Origin: Microbaculum marinisediminis
Lineage (GTDB): Bacteria > Pseudomonadota > Alphaproteobacteria > Rhizobiales > Tepidamorphaceae
NCBI RefSeq assembly: GCF_025397915.1
Contig: NZ_JALIDZ010000002.1
Location: 124,001 to 188,000, forward strand
Length of the DNA: 64,000 bases
Reading direction: 5' to 3'
This document shows positions 1 through 10,482 of the stretch, piece by piece; within the stretch, counting starts at the first letter, position 1, and each line of letters begins with the position of its first letter. The translations under genes and the position numbers were made by a program. The notes under the pieces were generated by a model. That model was not told the origin of the DNA and ran no database searches. It was given only the letters and a program-made list of their open reading frames with translations.

Positions 1-60
1 GACTGGTCGCACCCCGGTGCGCCGACCGAACCGCGGCCCCCTTCCCCCCCGGGGACAACG

Positions 61-116
61 TTGACCTCCTTTCCATGTGATTATATATCGCTGAGTTATA
101 TGCTCGAAAAGCATAT
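61..116 (+). promoter_or_regulatory. padR promoter with overlapping palindromic operator
   Basis: A sigma70-like promoter is visible: TTGACC at 61-66, a 17-base spacer, and TATATC at 84-89. Just downstream, where transcription should start, lies the inverted repeat ATATGC-N7-GCATAT (98-116). PadR regulators usually bind ATG/CAT-type dyads and repress their own operon, so this is probably the autoregulatory operator of the pump operon. The assignment is inferred from position and symmetry. Confidence 0.6.
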
Positions 117-160
117 GCTCGACCGATACACGACGGACCTTCCCAGGAGGGTATGACAGA

Positions 161-724
161 ATGAACGCCCGCACCCTTTGCCTCGCGATTCTCAATTTCG
201 GCGAGGCGACCGGCTACGAAATCCGCAAGCAATCGATCGAAGGCGATTTCAGCTACTTCGTCGACACCAGCTTCGGCGCTATCTATCCCGCGCTGACCCG
301 GCTGACCGAGGAAGGGCTCGTCGAATGCCGCGACGAGGTTCAGCCCGGCAAGCCCGCGCGCAAGGTCTACTCGATCACGCCGGCCGGGCGCGCCGCCTTC
401 ATCGATGCGCTGCACCAGTCCGTCGAGCCGGACATCTTCAAGTCGCAGTTCCTGCTGGCGTCCACATGCTCCGCCTATATCGAGCCCGCCCACATGGCGC
501 GGTTGGTCGACGAGCGGGTCACCCAACTCGACCGCATGCTCGAGACGATACGCTCACTCGAGGCGCAGTGCGACGATCCGGGCATGCGCTGGACGATCGG
601 CTACGGCCTGGCGGTCTACCAGGCCAGCCGCGACCATCTGATCAAGAACCGCGAGGCCCTGATCGCCAGTGCGGGTGCCGAGATCGCCACCGAAACCGCC
701 GAAGCGACCGAAGCCGCCGAATAG
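161..724 (+). CDS. PadR family transcriptional regulator
   Basis: Predicted DNA-binding repressor of 187 residues. The N-terminal winged helix spans roughly residues 5-80 and shows the PadR pattern GYEIRK, then IYPALTRLTEEGLV, then KVYSITPAGR. The C-terminal part (about 90-170) is the helical dimerisation domain of long PadR proteins. The ATG has a strong AGGAGG site at 145-150. It is the first gene of a run with an RND adaptor and pump and is preceded by a promoter with a dyad, so it most likely senses a toxic compound and controls efflux. The inducer cannot be told from sequence. Confidence 0.92.
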   Translation: MNARTLCLAILNFGEATGYEIRKQSIEGDFSYFVDTSFGAIYPALTRLTEEGLVECRDEVQPGKPARKVYSITPAGRAAFIDALHQSVEPDIFKSQFLLASTCSAYIEPAHMARLVDERVTQLDRMLETIRSLEAQCDDPGMRWTIGYGLAVYQASRDHLIKNREALIASAGAEIATETAEATEAAE

Positions 725-742
725 GCGCCGGAGAGCAATCCC

Positions 743-1882
743 ATGCGAAAATCATACATCTGGGCCATCGTGATCACCGTGGCGATCGCCGGCTGGCTGG
801 CTTCCGGCCAGGTCATCGTCGGCGGCCAGGGCGAAAGCGCCGTCACCGCCCCGAATACGCAGGACGGCAACCTTTCGGCACAATCGGACGCTGCCGGCGA
901 CGCAACCAAGCCGTTCCGCGTCCGCGTCGGCACCCTCACCTCGGTGGACCGCACGGCAGAGCTGAAGGTTCGCGGCCGCACCGAGGCGGCCGAGCGCGTG
1001 ATGCTTCGGGCGCAGACGCCGGGCCTCGTCGAGCAGATTCCGGTCAGCAAGGGCCAGCGGGTCGCGACCGGCGACGTGATCTGCAAGCTCGAGGCCGGCA
1101 GCCGCACCGCCAACATCCTGCGTGCCGAGGCCGGCCTCGCCCAGGCGGAGCTCGATTACGACGCGGCCAGCAAGCTCAACGAGAAGGGATATGCCGCCGA
1201 GACGCGGGTGCGCGCCGCGAAGGCCGCCATGCACGCGGCCAAGGCGGTGTTGTCGGAAGCGCGGCTCGACCTCGAGCGCACGAAAATCAAGGCTTCGTTC
1301 GACGGCGTCGTCGATGACCTGCCCGCAAAGATCGGCACACTTCTCAACGTTGGCGACCCCTGCGCCGAAATCGTCGCCGCCGACCCGATGCTGGTCGTCG
1401 CCCAGGTTTCGGAGCGCGATGTGGGCCGTATCGCCCCCGGCATGGCGGGCGCGGCGCGGCTCGTCACCGGCGACACGGCGGAGGGCAAGCTCCGGTTCGT
1501 GGCGACATCTGCCGACGAAGCGACCCGGACGTTCCGCATAGAGCTGTCGGTTTCCAATCCCGACGGCCGGCTGCGCGACGGCGTTACCGCCGAGATCGCC
1601 ATTCCGCTCGAAACGACCAAGGCGCATCGGTTTTCGCCCGCGATCCTGACCCTCGACGACGACGGCGTCATCGGCGTGCGCACCCTGACCGACGACAACC
1701 GGGTCGCCTTCATGCCGGTCCGGATCCTCGGCAACGAGGACGGGACGGTGTGGGTCGCGGGTCTGCCGGACACCGTCACGGTCATCACCGTCGGCCAGGA
1801 CTACGTCAAGCCGGGCGAACGCGTGGAGCCGGTGTTCGAAACGGCGTCAAGTAAAGCCCAGACGGGGAACGCGGCCCAATGA
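743..1882 (+). CDS. RND efflux periplasmic adaptor subunit (HlyD/AcrA family)
   Basis: Membrane fusion protein of 379 residues linking an inner-membrane RND pump to an outer-membrane channel. Residues 1-28 form an uncleaved or signal-like hydrophobic segment. There follow the split lipoyl half-motifs (around RAQTPGLVEQIPVSKGQRV and KASFDGVVDDLPAKIGTLL), a short alpha hairpin rich in Ala and Glu, and a beta-barrel region. It starts 18 bases after padR and its stop overlaps the pump start (ATGA), indicating translational coupling. No outer-membrane factor lies in the window, so the complex must borrow a TolC-like channel. Confidence 0.93.
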   Translation: MRKSYIWAIVITVAIAGWLASGQVIVGGQGESAVTAPNTQDGNLSAQSDAAGDATKPFRVRVGTLTSVDRTAELKVRGRTEAAERVMLRAQTPGLVEQIPVSKGQRVATGDVICKLEAGSRTANILRAEAGLAQAELDYDAASKLNEKGYAAETRVRAAKAAMHAAKAVLSEARLDLERTKIKASFDGVVDDLPAKIGTLLNVGDPCAEIVAADPMLVVAQVSERDVGRIAPGMAGAARLVTGDTAEGKLRFVATSADEATRTFRIELSVSNPDGRLRDGVTAEIAIPLETTKAHRFSPAILTLDDDGVIGVRTLTDDNRVAFMPVRILGNEDGTVWVAGLPDTVTVITVGQDYVKPGERVEPVFETASSKAQTGNAAQ

Positions 1883-4800
1883 TGCAAGCCCTCGCCGCCA
1901 TCCTCGGGCACACACGGACGGTCCTGACGCTACTGGTCGCGATGGTGATCGCCGGCATGATCGCCTATGCCAGCCTTCCCAAGGAAGCCAATCCCGACGT
2001 CGATGTTCCGGTCTTCTACGTCTCGGTGACGCAGCAGGGCATTTCGCCCGAGGACGCCGAGCGACTGCTGGTCCGCCCGCTGGAAACACGCCTGCGCGGC
2101 CTCGACGGGATCAAGGAGATCACCGGCATCGCCAGCGAAGGCTACGGCGCGATCCTGCTCGAATTCGACATCGATTTCGACAAGGACGCGGCCCTCGCCG
2201 ACGTGCGCGCGAAGGTGGACCAGGCCAAGGCGGATCTGCCGGCCGAAGCCGACGAGCCGCAGGTCGCCGAGACCAATCTGTCGCTCCTGCCGACCGTCGT
2301 GGTGACGCTGTCCGGCGACGTGCCGGAACGCACCCTCCTCCAGCACGCCCGACGCCTGCAGGACGAGATAGAGGGCATCCCGACTGTCCTGGAGGCGAAG
2401 CTCGTCGGCCATCGCGACGAACTGCTCGAGGTCGTGATCGACGCCACCCGGCTGGAATCCTACGGCGTCACCCAGGAACAGCTCATCCGTGCGGTGTCCG
2501 CCAACAACCAGCTCATCCCGGCCGGCTTCCTCGACCGGGGGTCGGGCAAGTTCAACGTCAAGGTGCCCGGGCTTTTCGAGACCGGCCAGGACGTGTTCGG
2601 CCTGCCGATCAAGGTCGACGGCGACGCGGTGGTGACGCTGTCCGACATCGCCGAGATCCGCCGCACCTTCCAGGACGCGACCGCCTTCAGCCGCTTCAAC
2701 GGCGCACCGGCAATCGCCATCCAGGTGATCAAGCGGACCGGCACCAACATCATCGACAACAACGCCGAGGTCCGTCGCATCGTCTCCGAGGCGACGGCCG
2801 ACTGGCCCGGCACGATCAAGATCGGCTTCACGCTCGACCAGTCCGAATTCATCGCCGAGGTGCAGAACTCGCTGCAGTCCTCGATCCTCACAGCCATCGC
2901 GCTGGTGATGATCGTGGTGGTGGCGGCGCTCGGCATGCGCTCGGCGATCCTGATCGGGCTCGCGATCCCGACGTCGTTCCTGATCGGCTTCCTGATCGTC
3001 GGCCTGATCGGCATGACGGTGAACATGATGGTCATGTTCGGCCTCGTGCTGACCGTCGGCATGCTGGTCGACGGCGCCATCGTCATCGTCGAATATGCCG
3101 ACCGAAAGATGGCCGAAGGCCTGCCCCGCAAGGAGGCCTATACGCGCGCGGCGCAGCGCATGTTCTGGCCGATCTTCTCGTCCACCGCCACAACCCTCGC
3201 CGCTTTCCTGCCGATGCTGCTGTGGCCGGGAGTGGCGGGTGAATTCATGGCCTATCTGCCGATCATGGTGGTCATCATCCTGTCGGCAGCGCTGTTGACC
3301 GCGATGATCTTCCTGCCGGTTCTCGGCGGCCTCTTCGGCAAGACGTCGGCGCGCCCGGAGGATCTCGATCAAGCGCGCATGCTCGCCGGCGACAGCGATG
3401 TCGACTATTCCGATATCCGCGGCTTCACCGGCGTCTACGTCCGTTTTCTCAAGGCGGTCGCCAGCCGTCCGCTCGGCCATGTCGCGGTGATCGTCGGCAC
3501 CATCGGCGTCGCGATCATGGTGTTCAGCTACTATGGCCAGCACAATGCCGGGGTGCAGTTCTTCGTCGACGAGGAACCGCAGCAGGTGGTCGTTCTGGTG
3601 CGCGGACGCGGCAATCTTTCGGCCGCGGAACAGCGTGACCTGGTCGACGAAGTCGAGCAGCAGATCCTGGAAGTCTCCGGCATAGACGCCCTGTTCACGA
3701 CGATCGGCCAGTCCGGCCCGGGCGGGGTCAATCCCGCCGGGGTGCAGGACAAGCCCAACGACGTCATCGGCGACATGATGATCGAGCTGTCGGATTACTG
3801 CTGCCGGCGCAAGGCCGAGGACATCTTCGCCGAGATCCGCGAGCGCACCGCGCCGATCGCCGGCATCATCGTCGAGATCCGACAGATCGACGGCGGTCCG
3901 CCGGTCGGCAAGGATGTCAGGCTCGAACTGACCGCCAACGACTACGAAACCGTCAAGGGCGCCGCGACGTTCGTGCGCAAGCACCTGGAAGCCGAGGTGG
4001 ACGGCCTGCGCGACATCGAGGACAGCAGTTCCCTGCCCGGTATCGAATGGGAACTGACGGTGAATCGTGAGGAAGCCGGCCGTTTCGGCGCCAACGTCGC
4101 TTCCGTGGGCGCGATGGTCCAGCTCGTCACCAACGGGATCCTGGTCGGCAAGTACCGGCCCGATGATTCCGACGACGAGATCGAGATCCGGGTTCGGCTG
4201 CCCGAGGGCGAGCGCACCATCGACCGGCTCGATACGCTGCGTATCTCGACTCCGGCCGGCATCGTGCCCATCCGCAACTTCGTCGAGCGCGCCGCCCAGC
4301 CGAAGGTCTCGACGATCTCCCGGCAGAATGGCCGCTTCGCGATGGAGGTGAAGGCCAACGTCCTGAAGGAACAGGGCATTCTGCCAGACGACAAGGTTCG
4401 CGAGATCGGCGCCTGGCTCGACAAGCAGGATTTCCCGATCGGAGTTTCCTACCGGTTCCGGGGCGCCGACGCCGAACAGAAGGAGGCGGAAGCCTTCCTC
4501 GGAAAGGCGGCGATGGCCTCGCTGTTCATCATGTTCGTGATCCTGGTCACCCAGTTCAACTCGTTCTACCAGACGCTCCTGACGCTCTCGACGGTGATCA
4601 TGTCCGTCGTCGGCGTGCTGATCGGCATGCTGGTCACGGGCCAGAAGTTCTCGGTGATCATGACCGGCACCGGCGTGGTGGCGCTGGCGGGCATCGTCGT
4701 CAACAACGCCATCGTGCTCATCGACACCTACAATCACATGCACCGCGATCTCGGGATGCGGGGGCTCGATGCGGTGCTGAAGACCTGCGCGCAACGCCTC

Positions 4801-5127
4801 CGGCCGATCCTGCTGACCACGATCACGACGATCATGGGCCTCGTGCCGATGGCCCTGCAGATCAACTTCGACTTCCTGAACAGGCTTGTCCAGGTCGGCG
4901 GCATCACGTCGATCTGGTGGGTGCAGCTTTCGACGGCCGTGATCTTCGGCCTTGGCTTCTCCACGCTGCTGACGCTGATCGTGGTCCCCACGATGCTGGC
5001 CATGCCGTCGGTCTGGGCGGAGAAATGGCAAGATTGGCGCAGCCGCCGCGGCGGGGCCCCGGCCAAGCCGGACGAGGAGCCGCCGCTATCCGACGCCGGA
5101 CCGGCCTTCCCGCAGGCGGCCGAGTAA
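1879..5127 (+). CDS. RND efflux permease (AcrB/HAE1-like)
   Basis: Proton-driven inner-membrane efflux pump, 1082 residues, slightly longer than the usual 1030-1050. One membrane segment is at residues 10-32, followed by a large porter domain, a cluster of membrane segments with the RND signature GMLVDGAIVIVEYADRKM, a second porter loop, and a final membrane block containing GIVVNNAIVLIDTYN. The C-terminal tail is basic and proline-rich. It forms an operon with the adaptor (4-base overlap) and the PadR gene. The substrate is unknown. The next gene is convergent and only 6 bases away. Confidence 0.95.
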   Translation: MMQALAAILGHTRTVLTLLVAMVIAGMIAYASLPKEANPDVDVPVFYVSVTQQGISPEDAERLLVRPLETRLRGLDGIKEITGIASEGYGAILLEFDIDFDKDAALADVRAKVDQAKADLPAEADEPQVAETNLSLLPTVVVTLSGDVPERTLLQHARRLQDEIEGIPTVLEAKLVGHRDELLEVVIDATRLESYGVTQEQLIRAVSANNQLIPAGFLDRGSGKFNVKVPGLFETGQDVFGLPIKVDGDAVVTLSDIAEIRRTFQDATAFSRFNGAPAIAIQVIKRTGTNIIDNNAEVRRIVSEATADWPGTIKIGFTLDQSEFIAEVQNSLQSSILTAIALVMIVVVAALGMRSAILIGLAIPTSFLIGFLIVGLIGMTVNMMVMFGLVLTVGMLVDGAIVIVEYADRKMAEGLPRKEAYTRAAQRMFWPIFSSTATTLAAFLPMLLWPGVAGEFMAYLPIMVVIILSAALLTAMIFLPVLGGLFGKTSARPEDLDQARMLAGDSDVDYSDIRGFTGVYVRFLKAVASRPLGHVAVIVGTIGVAIMVFSYYGQHNAGVQFFVDEEPQQVVVLVRGRGNLSAAEQRDLVDEVEQQILEVSGIDALFTTIGQSGPGGVNPAGVQDKPNDVIGDMMIELSDYCCRRKAEDIFAEIRERTAPIAGIIVEIRQIDGGPPVGKDVRLELTANDYETVKGAATFVRKHLEAEVDGLRDIEDSSSLPGIEWELTVNREEAGRFGANVASVGAMVQLVTNGILVGKYRPDDSDDEIEIRVRLPEGERTIDRLDTLRISTPAGIVPIRNFVERAAQPKVSTISRQNGRFAMEVKANVLKEQGILPDDKVREIGAWLDKQDFPIGVSYRFRGADAEQKEAEAFLGKAAMASLFIMFVILVTQFNSFYQTLLTLSTVIMSVVGVLIGMLVTGQKFSVIMTGTGVVALAGIVVNNAIVLIDTYNHMHRDLGMRGLDAVLKTCAQRLRPILLTTITTIMGLVPMALQINFDFLNRLVQVGGITSIWWVQLSTAVIFGLGFSTLLTLIVVPTMLAMPSVWAEKWQDWRSRRGGAPAKPDEEPPLSDAGPAFPQAAE

Positions 5128-5133
5128 GTCGCC

Positions 5134-5979
5134 CTACCCGTCCTCGGTGGACTTCGTGGCCGGGGCCGTCTCCCCGGCCCCGCCAGGCGTGCTGCTTGCC
5201 AGCTTGCGGTGCACGTTGAAGGCCATCGGCAGTGACGCGAGATACGCGATGGTGCCGATGGCGAGAACCTGCCAGGGGAAGGCGATCAGCAACGCCACCA
5301 CCAGGATGAACGCGACGAAGACAGGCAGGACCAATTCGCGCGGCACCCGTTCGCCGAGCTGCTTTCCCGAATAGGTCGGCAGACGCGAGACCATCAGAAA
5401 GCCGATCGCAAGCTCGTAGACGAGCACGGCGGGCGCGCCGGCTCGAAATTCCGGAATGCCGGCGAGCTGCAGGTAGACCGGGAGCAGCACGGTCAGCGCG
5501 CCGGCGGGCGCCGGCACGCCGGTGAAGAACCTGCCGGCCCAGGACGGCCGGTCCCTGTCGTCGAGTGCGACGTTGAAGCGGGCGAGCCTCAGCGCCACGC
5601 AGACGGCGAAGACGAGGCCGGAAATCCAGCCGATATTGCCGAGCCCGTCGAGCGACCAGGCATAGAGCAGAATCGACGGGGCGACGCCGAAATTGACGAA
5701 ATCGGCCAGGGAATCGAGTTCCGCGCCGAAGCGCGAGGTCGATTTCAGGATCCGCGCCACCCGCCCGTCCAGCGCATCGAGGATGGCCGCCAGGACGATC
5801 GCGGCAATGGCGATATCGAACTTGTCCTCGAAACTCATGCGGATCGAGGTAAGCCCCGAACACAGCGCCAGCAGCGTGATCATGTTCGGCAACAGCTGGC
5901 GCACCGGCACGCGGCTGAGCGCACGGCGCCGGCGGCTGCCCGGTTCGTCCGGGTCAAAGGGCGGAAACGGCATCGACAT
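5134..5979 (-). CDS. pssA: CDP-diacylglycerol--serine O-phosphatidyltransferase
   Basis: Makes phosphatidylserine from CDP-diacylglycerol and serine in the inner membrane. The 281-residue protein carries the CDP-alcohol phosphotransferase signature DALDGRVAR...GAELDSLAD (D-G-x2-A-R-x8-G-x3-D-x3-D) and about eight hydrophobic segments, typical of the integral-membrane type II enzyme of alphaproteobacteria. It lies 49 bases downstream of psd, the next enzyme of the same pathway, so the two provide phosphatidylethanolamine. The N-terminus before residue 28 is polar and variable; the ATG three codons in is an alternative start. Confidence 0.95.
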   Translation of the reverse strand: MSMPFPPFDPDEPGSRRRRALSRVPVRQLLPNMITLLALCSGLTSIRMSFEDKFDIAIAAIVLAAILDALDGRVARILKSTSRFGAELDSLADFVNFGVAPSILLYAWSLDGLGNIGWISGLVFAVCVALRLARFNVALDDRDRPSWAGRFFTGVPAPAGALTVLLPVYLQLAGIPEFRAGAPAVLVYELAIGFLMVSRLPTYSGKQLGERVPRELVLPVFVAFILVVALLIAFPWQVLAIGTIAYLASLPMAFNVHRKLASSTPGGAGETAPATKSTEDG

Positions 5980-6028
5980 GGGGGCGGACCTTACTTCAAA
6001 GGGCCGACCGGGTCATGAACGAAGACGC

Positions 6029-6754
6029 TCATGTGACGCGATAAGTGCGCTCGGCGCCGGACGCCTTGGCACCCTTGGCTTTCGGAAGCTCGGCGACCAC
6101 GGTTTCGCCGGCGATCGCCGTCTGGCCGACGGTGACGAGCGGCGTCGAGCCGTGCGGCAGATAGATGTCGACGCGGCTGCCGAAGCGGATGAGGCCGATA
6201 CGGTCACCGGCCATCACGGCCTGCCCTTCGTGCGAGAAACCGACGATGCGACGGGCGACCAGGCCTGCGATCTGGACGACGCCGATCGTCACCTCACCAT
6301 CCGTCTCGATCAGGAAGCCGTTTCGCTCGTTGTCTTCGCTCGCCTTGTCCAGTTCGGCGTTGAGAAACTTGCCCGGCTTGTACGCAATGCGGGCGACGCG
6401 GCCCGTCACCGGCGCGCGGTTCACGTGAACATTGAAAACGTTCATGAACACCGAGATGCGCAGCAGCGGCTCGTCGCTCAGGCCCAGTTCGGGCGGCGGC
6501 ACGGCATCGGCCACGGAAGACACCCGACCGTCCGCACCGCTGATGACGAGATTCGGCGCAAGGGGGGTGACCCGGGGCGGGTCGCGAAAGAAATAAGCGA
6601 CCCAGCAGCCGATCAGCACGACGATCCAGGCAAGCGGCGAGTCAAGCACGAACAGGATCAGCGCCGCGACAGCGCAGATCGCTATGAACGGATACCCCTC
6701 GCGATGCACCGGCACGAAGGCGTTTCGGATCGCTGACACTATCGAATGGCTCAT
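6029..6754 (-). CDS. psd: phosphatidylserine decarboxylase (short, type A)
   Basis: Decarboxylates phosphatidylserine to phosphatidylethanolamine. The chosen ATG overlaps the stop of the upstream ABC exporter gene as ATGA, giving 241 residues, the usual size for the short alphaproteobacterial enzyme. Two membrane segments lie at about 21-55. The pyruvoyl-forming self-cleavage site is probably Gly-Ser in RFGSRVD (Ser193), and the conserved [14 protein letters not shown] block is present around 102-115. An upstream in-frame start would add 45 low-complexity residues and is unlikely. Confidence 0.94.
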   Translation of the reverse strand: MSHSIVSAIRNAFVPVHREGYPFIAICAVAALILFVLDSPLAWIVVLIGCWVAYFFRDPPRVTPLAPNLVISGADGRVSSVADAVPPPELGLSDEPLLRISVFMNVFNVHVNRAPVTGRVARIAYKPGKFLNAELDKASEDNERNGFLIETDGEVTIGVVQIAGLVARRIVGFSHEGQAVMAGDRIGLIRFGSRVDIYLPHGSTPLVTVGQTAIAGETVVAELPKAKGAKASGAERTYRVT

Positions 6755-8697
6755 GCGTCGTTTTCCTCGTTGGCCGGCAGGTAGTCGACCCGGGCGCGCC
6801 GGTTGATGTCCAGATAGCCTTCCGCGTCGCCTTCCACCGTTTCCTTGAGCCGCTCGGCGGCTTCGGCGGCCTCGCGCTGGCGGTTCCACATGCCCGCATA
6901 GACGCCGCCTCTGGCGAGCAGCACGTGGTGGGTGCCCTTCTCGACGATGCGGCCCTTTTCCAGCACGATGATCTCGTCGGCGTCGATGATGGTCGACAGG
7001 CGATGGGCGATGACGAGCGCGGTGCGGCCGCGCGACACCGCGCCGAGCGCCGTCTGGATTTCCTTCTCGGTGTGGGTGTCGAGCGCCGAGGTCGCCTCGT
7101 CGAGGATCAGGATCGGCGGGCTTTTGAGGATCGTGCGGGCAATCGCCACGCGCTGTTTCTCACCGCCCGACAGTTTCAGCCCGCGTTCACCGACCTCGGT
7201 TTCGAATCCCTCCGGCAGATGGGCGATGAAGCCATCGATCTGGGCGAGGCGGGCGGCGGCCTCCACCTCGTCCCGGCTAGCCGAGGGGCGGCCGTAGGCG
7301 ATGTTGTAGTAGATCGTATCGTTGAACAGCACCGTGTCCTGCGGAACCATGCCGATCGCGTGACGCAGGGACTCCTGGGCCACGTCGCGGATATCGTGCC
7401 CGTCGATGGTCACGCTGCCGCCGGTGATGTCGTAGAAGCGGAAAAGGATGCGCGAGATCGTCGACTTGCCCGCCCCGCTCGGGCCGACGATGGCGACGGT
7501 GCGCCCGGCCGGCACCTCGAAGCTGATGCCCTTCAGGATCGGCCGGTCGGCATCGTAGTGGAAGTGCACGTCATCGAAGCGGATCGTCCCCTCGCGGACC
7601 TGGAGAGGACGGGCGTCCGGCCTGTCGACGATCTCGGGATTCTGGTCGAGCAGGTCGAACATCGTCTCGATGTCGACGAGCCCCTGCGTCATTTCCCGGT
7701 AGAGGGTGCCGAGGAAGTTGAGCGGCATGTAGAGCTGGATCAACAGCGCGTTGATCATGACGAAATCGCCCGGGCTCTGGGTCCCCGCGACGACGGCCCG
7801 CGCCGACATGACCATGCACACGGTCATGCCGATGGTGAAGATCACCGCCTGCCCGCCGTTGAGAACCGCCAGCGATGTGTAGGTCCGCGTCGCCGCCTTC
7901 TCGTAGCGGGCCATCGAGCGGTCGTAGCGCTCGGCCTCCATGCGCTCGTTGCCGAAATACTTGACCGTCTCGTAGTTCAGCAGGCTGTCGACCGCCTTGG
8001 AACTGGCGTCGTTGTCGTAATCGTTCATGTCGCGGCGGATGGCGATACGCCGGTTCGACGCCCAGACGGTGAACGCCAGGTAGAGCCCGACCATCACGAC
8101 CAGAACGCCGACATACTGCATGTCGAACTGATAGGCGACGACGACGGCGACGAGGGCAAATTCCAGGATCGTCGGGATCAGCGAGAGGATCGCCAGGCGG
8201 ACGATGTCCTGGATGCCCTTGGTACCGCGCTCGATGATGCGGCTCAGGCCGCCCGTGCGCCGCTGCAGGTGGAAGCGCAGCGACAGGGCGTGCATGTGCT
8301 CGAAGGTCTTGAAGGCGAGCACGCGCACGGCGTGCTGGCCGACCTTGGCGAACAGCGCATCGCGCAGCTGCGTGAACGCCGCCATCAGAATGCGGGAGAC
8401 GCCGTAGGCGATCACCAATGTCGCCGGAACGGACAGAAACGTCAGCCAGTCCGGCACTTGCGCGGCGAACGTGCCCGGCTCGGTCAGGGCGTCGACGGCC
8501 CATTTATAGGTGTAGGGCACCAGCACGGTGATGATCTTGGCGGTGACCAGCATCAAAAGCGCGAAAACGGCGCGCGCTTTCAGGTCCGGCCGGTCGACCG
8601 GCCAGATATAGGGCCACAGGTCCCGCAGAACGTCGATCGTCGACGCGTCGGCGCGCACCTGCCGCCCCTTGGGGCGGGAGATTGGGGATTGCTTCAC
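6751..8697 (-). CDS. Atm1-type ABC transporter, fused permease/ATPase
   Basis: Half-transporter of 648 residues that dimerises. Residues 1-45 are polar, about 45-340 form the six-helix exporter domain, and about 375-610 form the ATPase with Walker [10 protein letters not shown], signature LSGGEKQR, Walker [13 protein letters not shown] and a switch His in VIAHRLS. The N-terminal pattern and the [13 protein letters not shown] motif match the mitochondrial Atm1/bacterial heavy-metal exporter branch, whose members export glutathione-linked sulfur or metal species. It is the first gene of an apparent operon with psd and pssA, which may be transcriptional convenience rather than a functional link. 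Confidence 0.93.
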   Translation of the reverse strand: MKQSPISRPKGRQVRADASTIDVLRDLWPYIWPVDRPDLKARAVFALLMLVTAKIITVLVPYTYKWAVDALTEPGTFAAQVPDWLTFLSVPATLVIAYGVSRILMAAFTQLRDALFAKVGQHAVRVLAFKTFEHMHALSLRFHLQRRTGGLSRIIERGTKGIQDIVRLAILSLIPTILEFALVAVVVAYQFDMQYVGVLVVMVGLYLAFTVWASNRRIAIRRDMNDYDNDASSKAVDSLLNYETVKYFGNERMEAERYDRSMARYEKAATRTYTSLAVLNGGQAVIFTIGMTVCMVMSARAVVAGTQSPGDFVMINALLIQLYMPLNFLGTLYREMTQGLVDIETMFDLLDQNPEIVDRPDARPLQVREGTIRFDDVHFHYDADRPILKGISFEVPAGRTVAIVGPSGAGKSTISRILFRFYDITGGSVTIDGHDIRDVAQESLRHAIGMVPQDTVLFNDTIYYNIAYGRPSASRDEVEAAARLAQIDGFIAHLPEGFETEVGERGLKLSGGEKQRVAIARTILKSPPILILDEATSALDTHTEKEIQTALGAVSRGRTALVIAHRLSTIIDADEIIVLEKGRIVEKGTHHVLLARGGVYAGMWNRQREAAEAAERLKETVEGDAEGYLDINRRARVDYLPANEENDA

Positions 8698-8768
8698 GTT
8701 TATCGGTCCGCCCGGTCGGGGAAAGCGGTTGTTTTGACGGTTCTATATAAGGCGCGAAACCGCCGGCG

Positions 8769-10286
8769 TCAGCCTTTCGGCCCCTCCTCGTCCTCCAGGA
8801 CGGGGATCGTGAACACCTGGCCCGGATAGATCAGGTGCGGGTTGCGGATCTGGTTCCTGTTGGCCTCGTAGATCACTGTGTGGCGAACGCCCTGGCCGTA
8901 TAGCTTCCTGGCGATCCGCCAGAGATTGTCGCCGCGCGCGATGACCACGACGGAGGTGCCCGCGCCCTCGCCCACCGCAGCGCCGCTCGAGGCCGCGCCC
9001 GAACCGGCGGTGCGCGAGACGATGGTGACCTCGGAGCCTTCCGAAGCGGCTCCCGCGGCGCCCGAAACCGTCGGCTCGGGCGTCGGCCCGGTCGTGCCCT
9101 CGTCGGCTGCCGGGTCGCCTTCGGCGACCACCCGAACCCGGTCGAACTTCACCTCGGCGCGGCCCTGCACGGCGCCATCGGCACCGATCGCATCGGCACG
9201 CACCTCGTAGCGGCCGGGCGGCATCGGGCGCTCAGCGGACAGGGTCCAGCGTCCGTCGGCGCCCGCTTCCACATCCGCGAGCCGCTCGTTGTTCATGTAG
9301 ACGCGCACGGCCTGGCCCGCGCCGCTGCGGCCTCCCAGCATCAGCCGGTCGGGATCCTCGACCTCCACCGTCTCGATGGCGATGTCCACCGCGGGAGCGG
9401 CCGGCTCCTCGCCGGTGGGCTGTTCCGGCGTCGCGGCGGCAACCTGCTCGCCGGAGGCGAGCTGATCGGCACCAGACTCCTGGGCGGCAGTCTCCTGATC
9501 TGCGGGCTCCTGCGGGCTTGCCGGCTGCCCGGCCGGCTCCTGGGCCAGCTCGGCGCCGGCCTGCGCCGACGTTCCTGCTTCGGCCGTCTGCCGCGGTTCG
9601 GCCCCGGCCTGTTCGGCTGCGGGCTGTTCGGCCGCCTGCTGTTCGGGCGTCGAGCCCCGCCCCGCGGCCGGTTCCTGCGGCTTCGCCTCGGCGGTTACGG
9701 TCTCCCCGGAGGTCTCGGTTGGTGCCCCAGCGGGCGCCTCCATGGCCGTCTCCCCGGTTTCCGCCGGGGTCTGCAGCACTTCCGTGGGCTGGCCAGGACG
9801 GGTGACGGCGACGAGCGGCGTCTTGTCCGGCCCCTCGATCACGACCGTCACGCGGTCGCCCTCGACCATCTCGCCTGCGCCGTCCGGACCGGTGGCGCGC
9901 AGCGCCAGATCGTAGCTGCCGGGCTTGAGCGGCTCTTCGAACACCAGCGCCCATTCTCCGCCGGCATTGGCTTCGGCGCTGGAGATCACGTCGTCGCCGA
10001 GCAGCAACTCGACCCGCGCGCCGACAGACGCACGGCCGGCGGCGACCACCTCGCCGGAGGGCTCGACACGGACGATATCAAAGCGCGGCGCGACCGCCTC
10101 GCCCGCCGTTGCCGCTTCCTCGCCGGCCTGGTCCCCGGCCGGTGCCAAGACCGTATCCTGGTCCTGCGTCCCGGCGACGTCCGTTTGGCCAAGCTCTTGC
10201 GTGGCGTAATAGATGCCAAGACCGGCCAGGCCCGCGACGACGAGGATCACGAGGATGGCAAGAATGTATTTCTGCTGTTGGCCCAT
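8769..10286 (-). CDS. LysM and Ig-like domain envelope protein
   Basis: A 505-residue predicted cell-wall-binding protein. Residues 7-29 form one membrane anchor. Two Ig-like beta domains are separated by a long linker rich in Ala, Glu, Pro and Gln. A LysM module sits at the C-terminus (ARGDNLWRIARKLYGQGVRH ... NPHLIYPGQVFTIP). The start at MGQQQKYI places the membrane segment at the N-terminus; the upstream in-frame stretch of 41 residues is basic and low in character and was discarded. Proteins of this layout are common beside LOG-family genes in Hyphomicrobiales. The role, probably peptidoglycan attachment, is inferred from LysM only. Confidence 0.85.
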   Translation of the reverse strand: MGQQQKYILAILVILVVAGLAGLGIYYATQELGQTDVAGTQDQDTVLAPAGDQAGEEAATAGEAVAPRFDIVRVEPSGEVVAAGRASVGARVELLLGDDVISSAEANAGGEWALVFEEPLKPGSYDLALRATGPDGAGEMVEGDRVTVVIEGPDKTPLVAVTRPGQPTEVLQTPAETGETAMEAPAGAPTETSGETVTAEAKPQEPAAGRGSTPEQQAAEQPAAEQAGAEPRQTAEAGTSAQAGAELAQEPAGQPASPQEPADQETAAQESGADQLASGEQVAAATPEQPTGEEPAAPAVDIAIETVEVEDPDRLMLGGRSGAGQAVRVYMNNERLADVEAGADGRWTLSAERPMPPGRYEVRADAIGADGAVQGRAEVKFDRVRVVAEGDPAADEGTTGPTPEPTVSGAAGAASEGSEVTIVSRTAGSGAASSGAAVGEGAGTSVVVIARGDNLWRIARKLYGQGVRHTVIYEANRNQIRNPHLIYPGQVFTIPVLEDEEGPKG

Positions 10287-10482
10287 GTAACCCGGCGCTC
10301 CGCGGGTGGACGATTTATCCTGCGGCCGGGCGTCCCCCAGTTCCGGCCCCGACTGCCGCAGGGTGACGCGATACAGGCGGCAATCGCGCGTAACTTGTTC
10401 ATACCTCACCTATATTGTGCGACGGGAAAGGACAAGTCCGCTCCGACTTGACGGATTCGCGGCGAAAAGGCCTCATACAGCG

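Noticed and set aside
1930-5031. Very long open frame on the minus strand opposite the RND pump
   Set aside because: It is rich in His, Asp, Arg and Gly with no domain signal, which is typical of the antisense frame of a GC-rich gene; the plus-strand pump is clearly coding.
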